In this document: positions 1 through 7,083 of the stretch, in pieces
How positions within the stretch are numbered: position 1 is the stretch's first letter
Layout of the letters: each line of letters starts with the position of its first letter
Origin: an uncultured Eisenbergiella sp.
Lineage (GTDB): Bacteria > Bacillota > Clostridia > Lachnospirales > Lachnospiraceae
Direction of reading: 5' to 3'
Length of the DNA: 64,000 bases
NCBI GenBank assembly: GCA_947627215.1
Contig: CANQVD010000012.1
Location: 1-64,000, forward strand
Position numbers and translations under genes: made by a program
The notes under the pieces: generated by a model
What the model saw: only the letters and a program-made list of their open reading frames with translations
Told to the model about the DNA's origin: nothing
The model's database searches: none

Positions 1-302
1 AGCGCCATAATGTCATGCCCCTTTAACCGCTCCGCGCCGGACCGCTGCCTGGCCTCGGCCAAAAGTTCCCCCATTGTCTTAGGGCCTGCCGGGAGCCGGT
101 AATTTTTCCGAATATCCTGAATAAGCGTCAGGCATTCTTTTTCCGGCATGGCGTCCAGTTTTCGCACAAGTTCCGCTGCTGTTTTCCTCTTTGCCGGATC
201 CGGTATATAGGGGAGGCACATCCGCAGCTCATAAGTGACATCTGACTTCCCATAGCCTTCCGCTTGGAAGATCAGCCGTTTTTCCATATCGGTTAATTCC
301 AT
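1..302 (-). CDS. Partial element-borne hypothetical protein (N-terminal 100 residues)
   Basis: The window edge cuts this gene. From an ATG at 302 it reads MELTDMEKRLIFQAEGYGKS and stays open to base 1 (about 100 residues). An AAAGGAG ribosome binding site at 311-317 supports the start. The protein is small, polar and helical with no membrane segment, and ends in the visible part with EARQRSGAERLKGHDIMAL. Proteins of this look are common on conjugative elements of Lachnospiraceae, but that is recollection and not a search result. Its place next to a tRNA-Arg 3' fragment fits cargo or accessory DNA at the end of an integrated element. No function is assigned. Confidence 0.7.
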   Translation of the reverse strand, partial: MELTDMEKRLIFQAEGYGKSDVTYELRMCLPYIPDPAKRKTAAELVRKLDAMPEKECLTLIQDIRKNYRLPAGPKTMGELLAEARQRSGAERLKGHDIMA

Positions 303-330
303 GAAAACACTCCTTTCAAAATGGGCATGA

Positions 331-364
331 AAAAAACGCCACAAGACGGCTTGCTTATGGCGTT
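331..364 (-). terminator. Intrinsic terminator or attenuator upstream of the element gene
   Basis: On the minus strand the stem AACGCCA (335-341) pairs with TGGCGTT (358-364), with an inner CAAG/CTTG pairing, and a run of T follows toward 331. It lies just upstream of the gene starting at 302. It either ends a transcript coming from the attachment-site side or attenuates that gene. Confidence 0.6.
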
Positions 365-444
365 CATTTGCGGTAAAATGTATTCAGTTAAACGCAAACC
401 CTGAGGTTTACTCAGAAAGTTTCGCGGGGGTTCCGTGCTAATAA

Positions 445-475
445 TTTGCTAATTGGACGGTGCCAAATTAGCAAA
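445..475. repeat. Inverted repeat in the element end
   Basis: TTTGCTAATTGG (445-456) is nearly complementary to CCAAATTAGCAA (463-474). A dyad this close to a putative attachment site could be an integrase or excisionase arm site or a transcript hairpin. The surrounding 365-595 shows no convincing ORF. Confidence 0.5.
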
Positions 476-595
476 AACGGGACGATACGAGCAACGACCG
501 CAAGACAACCGAATCGTTAAAAAACCTTGTAAAATCAAGCATTTTGCGGTATCGGGAGTTACATCGCAATACGGTGTACGGAAGGATATGCCATA

Positions 596-637
596 CTCCT
601 AAGCGGTAGGTCGGGTGTTCGAGTCACCTCGCGGACG
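596..637 (+). other. tRNA-Arg(CCT) 3' fragment, probable attachment site
   Basis: The segment reads as the 3' half of a tRNA: anticodon loop CTCCTAA (596-602, anticodon CCT), 3' anticodon strand GCGGT, T-arm GGGTG-TTCGAGT-CACCT, and the acceptor strand CGCGGAC plus discriminator G. The 5' half is absent: the bases before 596 do not pair with GCGGT, and no GTCCGCG acceptor strand lies upstream. A 3' tRNA fragment joined to foreign sequence is the usual scar of tyrosine-recombinase integration. The element then lies to the left and the chromosome to the right. The intact tRNA is expected at the element's other end, outside the window. Confidence 0.7.
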
Positions 638-644
638 CTGAAAA

Positions 645-690
645 CGACCGTAAATTCAGGGCTTTCTGAATTCACGGTCTTTTCCTTTTT
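645..690 (+). terminator. Intrinsic terminator following the tRNA-Arg fragment
   Basis: GACCGTAAATTCAG pairs with CTGAATTCACGGTC (one mismatch) and is followed by TTTTCCTTTTTT. It is probably the native terminator of the tRNA-Arg gene, so bases to the right of 637 are original chromosome. Confidence 0.75.
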
Positions 691-777
691 TAAATATTGG
701 AGAAGGGATTTTTATAATCCATCCGGTTTTTGCTAACAAAAGAGGAACGATGGAAAAATGCGGTTTTTTCCGTCCTG

Positions 778-965
778 CTAACAGAATACTATTTTCACAA
801 ATCCCTTATATCCTAAATCAATCAAATCGGCTTCTAACCTCTTATTCCTCTTTCGATTATCGGCTAAAGACAGTCCAAAAGAGGGATCCGTTCTAAAAGC
901 TGTTATCATCGCAATATCCTTATCTTTTGCATGAGATAATACCCTATTGATGGATGATTCAAAAA
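778..965 (-). pseudogene. Fragment of a small phage- or element-type protein
   Basis: A minus-strand frame bounded by a TGA upstream of 965 and a TAG at 778-780 reads FESSINRVLSHAKDKDIAMI, then a TAFR motif, an ADNRKRNKRLEADL stretch and a GYKGFVKIVF end. A TAFR core, an N-R-x-R-N basic helix and a C-terminal GYGF-like strand are what I recall from a family of short hypothetical proteins on phages and elements. There is no ATG or ribosome binding site in front and the reading starts in mid-domain, so this looks like a decayed remnant. Confidence 0.45.
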
Positions 966-1051
966 ATCAGATTATCATAGACAGAGAAGGACTGACTGAC
1001 TTTCAGGTGTCAGCAATCCACATGATGGTAGAGGCCATGAAGCATGAATAG
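950..1051 (+). other. Short ORF, possible C-terminal gene remnant
   Basis: ATG at 950 opens a 33-codon frame ending IHMMVEAMKHE at TAG 1049-1051. There is no Shine-Dalgarno sequence. It may be the tail of a lost gene rather than a functional peptide. Apart from this and the fragment at 778-965, nothing else is visible in 690-1067. Confidence 0.25.
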
Positions 1052-1067
1052 AATCGTGCGCCCCGTT

Positions 1068-1289
1068 TTATTTTTCTGTGCAAAGCTCGGCTGATGTCTG
1101 CTTCGCAAGTTTCAAAAGTTCATTTACAGAATGCAGAAAACACATAATACAGTCTAAAACCTGTTGCTCTGCACTTTCCTCTGTCAGCCCCAGATAAACC
1201 GTGTCCATCAGATTTGACAGTTCCCTGAGACGATCTGACAAAGTATCCATGTTTTCCATTGCTATTTTCAACCGTTCTTCTGTTCGCAT
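1068..1289 (-). CDS. Small helical hypothetical protein
   Basis: 73 residues, starting MRTEERLKIAMENMDTLSDR and predicted almost wholly alpha-helical, with heptad-like Leu/Met spacing and no membrane segment. The ATG at 1289 has a good AAAGGAG site about ten bases upstream, so it is likely translated. It lies alone between element debris and the large surface-protein gene. No family recognised; possibly accessory DNA left by a mobile element. Confidence 0.55.
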   Translation of the reverse strand: MRTEERLKIAMENMDTLSDRLRELSNLMDTVYLGLTEESAEQQVLDCIMCFLHSVNELLKLAKQTSAELCTEK

Positions 1290-1416
1290 TTTCCGCGCTC
1301 CTTTACCACATGATGCTCCATTATATCACAGTCTCAGAATTCTCAATATATTTCTCAGAAATTTTGCAGAAAGGCTTATTCAGGATTCCAACCATACACT
1401 TCTACAGAAAAATACA

Positions 1417-1443
1417 CCGGCGGTTGTCAATGACAACCGCCGG
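1417..1443 (-). terminator. Terminator of the surface-protein gene
   Basis: A perfect 12-bp stem, CCGGCGGTTGTC (1417-1428) with GACAACCGCCGG (1432-1443) and a 3-base loop. Read on the minus strand it is followed by TGTATTTTTC. It lies about 50 bases past the stop codon at 1495. Confidence 0.85.
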
Positions 1444-1494
1444 CGCAGCTTTCTTATCAGCGGAAAACCCATTCGCTTTCTTTATTTATTGCAG

Positions 1495-4400
1495 TCAAAG
1501 CTTCTCACGCATTTTCCGGAATCCGAGTCCGATCAGGGCAATCAGGGACATCAGGACCGCCAGCAGCCATGCGGCTGTGCCGGAAGTGTCGGAGGTCCGT
1601 ACTCCCAGAACGCCCCGTCTCTCCCCGAGAACACCGCTGTCTTCGCCGGGAGCAATCCTGGCGCCGAGAACATCACCGTCAAAACGGGGAATTCCAAACC
1701 CGCCGCCGATGGTAGTGATATCAGTATCCGTATCAGTGTCTGTGTCTGTGTCAGTATCGGTATCCGTATCAGTATCCGTGTCAGTATCGGTGTCAGTATC
1801 AGTATCAGTATCGGTGTCGTCATCAGTATCTGTATCGTCGTCATCTTCGCCTTCATAGCGATTGGCAAACTCAGCGGCCTGTTCATTCTTTTGGCCGTCC
1901 GCTGCCTCATAAACCGCGGACGCAACCCTCAGCTCATTCCCGGTATCCACAACTGTAATTTTCAGTGTCCACACCGTCTCATCAAAAGTAAAGCCTTCGT
2001 ATTCCGTATCGGCGTTTTCCGGTTTTACCTCCCTGATCCGATAGGTATATATGCCAGGCTTCTTGAACGTCAGAGAATCAAAGCCGGCCTCGCCATCCTT
2101 CTCTCCTTTCAAAATTAGTACATCAGCATTGCCGAGCATCCTGCCCATACTGAACCGACCGCTCTCAGCCAAAATCTGTTCCAGGCTGAACGTAAACCAT
2201 GTATCCTGAGATACCGGATCTCCCACAACTGTCTTGTGAACTTTAGGTTGATAGGAGATATCCTCTGTATCGTACGTATTCGTAAACTCGGCGGCTCCGT
2301 TACCCGGTTTATTTCCTGCCGTGTAGGAAATGCTTTCCACCTCCAGCATTCCGCCCACATCCGCTACTTTTACAGTCACTTTCCAAACCGTGCTGTCGTA
2401 GCCAAAGCCTGGGAGCTTCCCGCTCTCTTCGCGAATCTGATACTCATACGTGCCTGGTTTTTTATACTCAATAGACTTGAACTCGGCCGAACCGTCAATT
2501 TGGCCCGTCGGGATCGTCAGAGTGGTACGGTCAATGCTCTTGCCCATGCTGAAACGACCGCTCTCAGCCAGCAGATCCTCCAATACAAACTTGAACTCTG
2601 CGCCCTCCGGGTAGGTGTTTTGGCCCGGGTTCCCGGGGGCATGAATGATCTTTTTGACCTTTAATACAGCCTCCGTCGGCTTCGTTCTGTAGGTATTGGT
2701 GAATTCAGCAGCTCCGTTATCCGGCTTCTTCCCCGCTTCGTAGGAAACTCTGGCCTCCAGTTGCCCATCTATCTCTTCCACGGTCACAGTCACCTTCCAG
2801 ACCGTACTGTCATAGTCAAAGCCTGGAAGCTTCTCATTTTCTTCAGGAATCACCTCACGAATCTGGTATTTGTACTCACCGGGTTTTGTAAACTTAAGCT
2901 TCTTCTCAAAGGGTACAGGCCCGGACTCAATATTCCCTGCTTTAACCGTCAGGCTGGTCTGATCAATAACATCGCCGCCCATACTGAAACGGCCGTTTTC
3001 CGCCAGCAATTCCTCCAGTACAAAATGAAACTCGGCATCTTTCGGATAAGTGTAACCGCCCTGGTCATCGGATGCGTTAACTGTCTTCTTAACATTTAAC
3101 TTGACAGCAACTGCAGATTTGTTATTAAATACAGCTTTCTCGCTCGGCGTCTGTTTATCTTCAGCAATTTTATTCCCATACTCGTCTACAATTTTTTTGA
3201 TGGTTATTCTTTGAGCCGTGTAGGTCTTTCGAGTGTATGTTACTGTAATATTTTTGAATGCATTTCCCGATGTTGTGTGCTCCAATTCCACCGTTTCAGA
3301 CACTGTATCCTCATTTAATGTTACATCCAGTTTATACACTGACTGATCATATGCAACATCCGTGTCCGGCTTCTCGGGAATAGCTTCTCTCATATAGAAC
3401 GTGATTGAACTAAGGGGAGCATCCCGAAACTCATCAATCCTAAATTCAATTTTCCCATCAGGGCCATTCTGCGCTTTTGCAAGCTCGTTCTCATTACTGT
3501 CCAACAAAACGAAGGTATACGGCTGCCTATTTTTCGGTGATTGGCCATCAACAGTCTTCCATCCTTCCAAGTTCAGCTGCAATACATGGAAAATTAACTC
3601 CTGATTCTCATCATTTCCAAAATAGAGTCCCCCATTACAGCCAATACCGCCGCCATGCACTGTCGATGTATTTTGGGAAATATTAACCCTTGTTTTTTTA
3701 AGAAGGTCTTCAGCCTTTCCAATGGAATCCGCAGAGGGGTGCGCCGTAAGACCCACGTTTACGTTCTCTTTCTTAAGAACTTCACTGTCCAGAATTGTTC
3801 TCACATCATCGCTTCCAAACTTGGCACTATAATTCGCAGAACCGCCTCCGGCCATATAGTTACTGATAATACAAGAACCGGCAGTATAAAAATCCTTAGT
3901 ATCTGCCCCACTAAATTCTTCCCCTTGCGCATCAGTCCAATGGTCAGTAATGTTTGCGTTTCCGTCCCCGTCCTTCTTCTTTGTATATGCGTCACTATTG
4001 CCATATGCAGTATTACCATACAAGGCAACACCATCTGTCGCTACTAACGATGATTCTCCATGACAGCACCCTGCAATACCTCCGCCAAATCCGTACGCTT
4101 CATTCTTCGTAACGATAGCATTGATAAGAACTGCTTTTCCGCCATTGTTGATATACAGGCCGCCTCCGCCCAGATCTGTCTCAGAGTTACAAATGTTGCC
4201 TGTGATATCTCCGTTGGAAATAGTGGCAGTTCCCCATACAAAAATTCCGCCGCCTTCACCGGCTAAATTATCTTTTCCAGTCCCATTTCCATTGTCAACA
4301 GTTTGATTCCCACTGACTTTTCCGCCAGTCATTATGAAATCCTGTTCATATCCTACAAAAATGCCTCCGCCTCGCTGAGCGGTATTATTCTCAATGGCTC

Positions 4401-6456
4401 CGTCTGCTAATGTAAACTTACCTTCTTTAACATAAACCCCGCCTCCGACACGAAAATACCCATCGTTCCTGGGTTCCATACCCGTATGCCGAATCTCAGT
4501 ACCTTTACCTCCCGTAACGGTAGGACCGTTCAGTTTTACATTTGCTCCCCCATCGATCGTGATGCCGCTCTGATTATTTCCTCCGATACCGCTGACGTCG
4601 ATTGTTCCGGAACCATCAATTGTTACATTAAAATTTTTGTCACCACTAATAACAAAATTATGTTTTGTTGGTTTACCTGTAATTTCAAGCGTCCAACTAT
4701 TTCCGTTTCTTTTTACTCCGAACCCATCCATAGGACCGAAGACATATTGCTTCATAGGATCAAAAACATATGGCACATCATTAACAGTAATTCCTCTGTT
4801 AGACTGTTTAATGGTAATCGTCGTATTTTCATCAGCGGCAAGCGTCCGAAACGCCTTCTCCTCAACTTCCTCTTCCTCTTTTTCCTCCGGCAGCTTCCGC
4901 TCCGCTGCGGCGACGGTCTCATCCCCATCCTTCGCAACATAGACTGCCAGATAGGTATGATCCCTTTCCAGCTCCAGCAGAGAACCTTCGCCCAGTTCGA
5001 CCTCACACTGCTCCGTCTCGTCGACCACATTGAACACTTCCACCGGATACTCGCTGCCGTCCGCGTCCTTCGCGGTCACGCCATCCAGAAGATGGATCAT
5101 ACCGTCAATGATCACGGTTTCCACCTTCTCATCTTCCTCGTCTATCAGGCCCTTCTCTTCCAGTTCCTTCTTACTGAGACCGCTGCTCAAAAACCCACTC
5201 AGCAGACTGAATCCTTTACCGTTCCCGGAAGAAGCTTCTTCAGAAGAATCCTCTTCGGAAGATTTCTCTTCCGCGCTCTTCTCTTCCTCGGCCTTATCTT
5301 CCACAGCGGCCTTTTCAAACGTGATCTCCACGCCGGTATCATATTCCTGACCGCAGATCGGACAGACAAAGCCGCAGGCGACCGCTTCAACGGCCTCTTT
5401 GTATCCGCACTCCTCCGTATGGTTTCCATCCTCATGGGTTTCCAGAGTGCAGATCAGTTCCCGGGCAGACGCTTCGGATTCATCCCTGGGCTCATCCTGC
5501 CCGCCGCCGACAGATTCCTTTTCTTCGTCCCCACAGATCAGCCCGCAGCCCTCATCATGATGATGCGCTTCCGCCTCGTCCGTCCCGCAGATCAGCTCTC
5601 CGTAACAGTCTTCCGTATGCGTATGGCCGGTTTCCTCCTCGCTGCAGGTCAGTTCCTCCGTATAGCAGGTATCGTCATGATGATGCCCCTCTGTTTCCTC
5701 CTGCCCACAGGTCAGTTCACTGGCAGCAGTATAGCATTCATCCGTATGTGTATGGCCGTCCGCTTCCTCCCGTTCACAGATCAGACCGCCATCTTCATCA
5801 TAACAGCCCTCCCCATGCGCGTGGCCCTCTGTTTCTTCCTGTTCACAGATCAGTTCTTTATCGGAAGTATAGCATTCATCCGTATGTGTATGGCCTTCCG
5901 CTTCCTCCTGTCCGCAGGTCAGCTCCTTCGTATAGCAGGCATCGCCATGCGTATGGCCCTCGCCCTCATCCGTCCCGCAGACGATCTCATAGCATGCCTC
6001 GCTGTGTACATGGCCGTCTGTTTCTTCCAGCCCGCACGCATAGCAGCTATCATCATGCTGATGCGCCTCGGAGGTCTCTCCGGAAGCCTTCTCAGGATCC
6101 GTTTCGGAGGTCTCCCCGGGATTTTCGGAAGCTTCCGTGTTGGCATCCTCCGCAGCGGCATAGCACTCGTCCGTATGCGTATGCGCCGTACACGCCGCGC
6201 CTTCCTCCCCTTCCACGTATCCACACGCTTCCGTATGAACCGGATGGTGCGGGCAAATCCCGTCTTCCGCTTCAAACGTATTTTCCGTCGGATTCGTCTG
6301 CTCTTCATCATCCGTAACCGCTCTGCTGACAGTCTCCGCATCTGCCGCGAAAACCGGCGCGCTGGCCGGAACGACAGAAGAAAGCAGCATGCTCAAACAC
6401 ATAATGACTGAGAGCTGTCTGAAAAAATGGTGTTTGCTGATCCTTCTTTTCATCAT
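1495..6456 (-). CDS. Giant wall-anchored surface protein: His/Cys repeats, beta-helix, isopeptide pilin domains
   Basis: 1653 residues from the ATG at 6456, chosen because a GGAAAGGAAAG site precedes it; an ATG at 6513 would add 19 residues without a clear site. Order of parts: signal peptide (about 1-38, ending VFAADAE); a His/Cys region (about 60-330) with ten HxHxxxC units plus two variants; an acidic Glu/Ser linker; a Gly/Asn-rich stretch (about 560-960) with GGGIFV-type turns typical of a right-handed beta-helix; an SpaA/Cna-like domain; three Spy0128/FctA-like domains sharing RFSMG, YxYxIRE and AAEFTNTY motifs, likely self-crosslinked by isopeptide bonds; an Asp-Thr stalk; and a tail with three VLGxR motifs, a hydrophobic helix and basic end. 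This is a sortase-type layout but there is no LPXTG. Role inferred: adhesin. The His/Cys units could bind metal or form disulfides. Confidence 0.85.
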   Translation of the reverse strand: MMKRRISKHHFFRQLSVIMCLSMLLSSVVPASAPVFAADAETVSRAVTDDEEQTNPTENTFEAEDGICPHHPVHTEACGYVEGEEGAACTAHTHTDECYAAAEDANTEASENPGETSETDPEKASGETSEAHQHDDSCYACGLEETDGHVHSEACYEIVCGTDEGEGHTHGDACYTKELTCGQEEAEGHTHTDECYTSDKELICEQEETEGHAHGEGCYDEDGGLICEREEADGHTHTDECYTAASELTCGQEETEGHHHDDTCYTEELTCSEEETGHTHTEDCYGELICGTDEAEAHHHDEGCGLICGDEEKESVGGGQDEPRDESEASARELICTLETHEDGNHTEECGYKEAVEAVACGFVCPICGQEYDTGVEITFEKAAVEDKAEEEKSAEEKSSEEDSSEEASSGNGKGFSLLSGFLSSGLSKKELEEKGLIDEEDEKVETVIIDGMIHLLDGVTAKDADGSEYPVEVFNVVDETEQCEVELGEGSLLELERDHTYLAVYVAKDGDETVAAAERKLPEEKEEEEVEEKAFRTLAADENTTITIKQSNRGITVNDVPYVFDPMKQYVFGPMDGFGVKRNGNSWTLEITGKPTKHNFVISGDKNFNVTIDGSGTIDVSGIGGNNQSGITIDGGANVKLNGPTVTGGKGTEIRHTGMEPRNDGYFRVGGGVYVKEGKFTLADGAIENNTAQRGGGIFVGYEQDFIMTGGKVSGNQTVDNGNGTGKDNLAGEGGGIFVWGTATISNGDITGNICNSETDLGGGGLYINNGGKAVLINAIVTKNEAYGFGGGIAGCCHGESSLVATDGVALYGNTAYGNSDAYTKKKDGDGNANITDHWTDAQGEEFSGADTKDFYTAGSCIISNYMAGGGSANYSAKFGSDDVRTILDSEVLKKENVNVGLTAHPSADSIGKAEDLLKKTRVNISQNTSTVHGGGIGCNGGLYFGNDENQELIFHVLQLNLEGWKTVDGQSPKNRQPYTFVLLDSNENELAKAQNGPDGKIEFRIDEFRDAPLSSITFYMREAIPEKPDTDVAYDQSVYKLDVTLNEDTVSETVELEHTTSGNAFKNITVTYTRKTYTAQRITIKKIVDEYGNKIAEDKQTPSEKAVFNNKSAVAVKLNVKKTVNASDDQGGYTYPKDAEFHFVLEELLAENGRFSMGGDVIDQTSLTVKAGNIESGPVPFEKKLKFTKPGEYKYQIREVIPEENEKLPGFDYDSTVWKVTVTVEEIDGQLEARVSYEAGKKPDNGAAEFTNTYRTKPTEAVLKVKKIIHAPGNPGQNTYPEGAEFKFVLEDLLAESGRFSMGKSIDRTTLTIPTGQIDGSAEFKSIEYKKPGTYEYQIREESGKLPGFGYDSTVWKVTVKVADVGGMLEVESISYTAGNKPGNGAAEFTNTYDTEDISYQPKVHKTVVGDPVSQDTWFTFSLEQILAESGRFSMGRMLGNADVLILKGEKDGEAGFDSLTFKKPGIYTYRIREVKPENADTEYEGFTFDETVWTLKITVVDTGNELRVASAVYEAADGQKNEQAAEFANRYEGEDDDDTDTDDDTDTDTDTDTDTDTDTDTDTDTDTDTDTDTDTDITTIGGGFGIPRFDGDVLGARIAPGEDSGVLGERRGVLGVRTSDTSGTAAWLLAVLMSLIALIGLGFRKMREKL
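1719..1840 (-). repeat. Hexanucleotide tandem repeat encoding an Asp-Thr stalk
   Basis: About twenty near-perfect 6-bp units of the type GTATCN/GTGTCN encode (Asp-Thr)n near the C-terminus of the surface protein. Units differ only at third codon positions (A, C, G). Length changes by slippage would keep the reading frame and change stalk length. Confidence 0.85.
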
Positions 6457-6491
6457 GATCTTTCCTTTCCGGTATGATTCCCCGTTGCCTT

Positions 6492-6742
6492 CATAATTTG
6501 AATTATGTCTCATTAGTTTCTACCTTAAAACGACTGTTCCCACTTCACAACTGCTTTTTTCATCTCCAAAAACGGCAAAAGTCGGAGAAACAACTGCCTG
6601 TGGCGGGATTTTTCTGAAAAAAGCCGATAGTCCTGCCTTTCTGATTTCCATTATCCCATAAGTTTTCCGTGTAGTCAATATGAAATGTGAAAAAACTGGT
6701 TATTTTTTTGGTTTTTATAATTTTGATTATGTCTAATCAAAA
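6492..6742. promoter_or_regulatory. Promoter and duplicated dyad upstream of the surface-protein gene
   Basis: On the minus strand, TTGACT (6673-6678) and GATAAT (6650-6655) are 17 bp apart. Flanking them are two copies of one motif: CATAATTTGAATTATGTCTC from 6492 and TATAATTTTGATTATGTCTA from 6716. The second overlaps a perfect dyad, TTTTGATTA-TGTC-TAATCAAAA (6721-6742). This looks like a regulator-controlled promoter. The rest of the 6457-7083 gap is AT-rich with no gene seen. Confidence 0.6.
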
Positions 6743-7083
6743 CGATTATTCTGCACATCTCATTTGGCTTTCCTGTTTTTAATAGCGATCGGGGTGCCGA
6801 AACTATATTCTCGAAAAAAAGGGCATTCCTTCGTCATTTTTGCCCATCTTCTTTCCTGCATTATCGGATTGTTTTATACAAAACGCCGTACATTCCGCTT
6901 TTTTCACAAAAATCATTTCAGAAAACGGCAATTATTTATCATTGACAGAACTGTTGTTTCGTTTTTATCAATGCTCTTTTTCGTTAAATTTTCCGTTTAT
7001 TCCACAAAAAGCGATCCGGATATGGCAAAGTCCCGCCCGCCGTGCTATACTTTCCTCATACGAAATCACAGGAGCACAGAAAC

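Noticed and set aside
4486-6411. Very long open frame antisense to the surface-protein gene
   Set aside because: It lacks a ribosome binding site, has an improbable composition and mirrors the skewed codons of the repeat-rich gene on the other strand.
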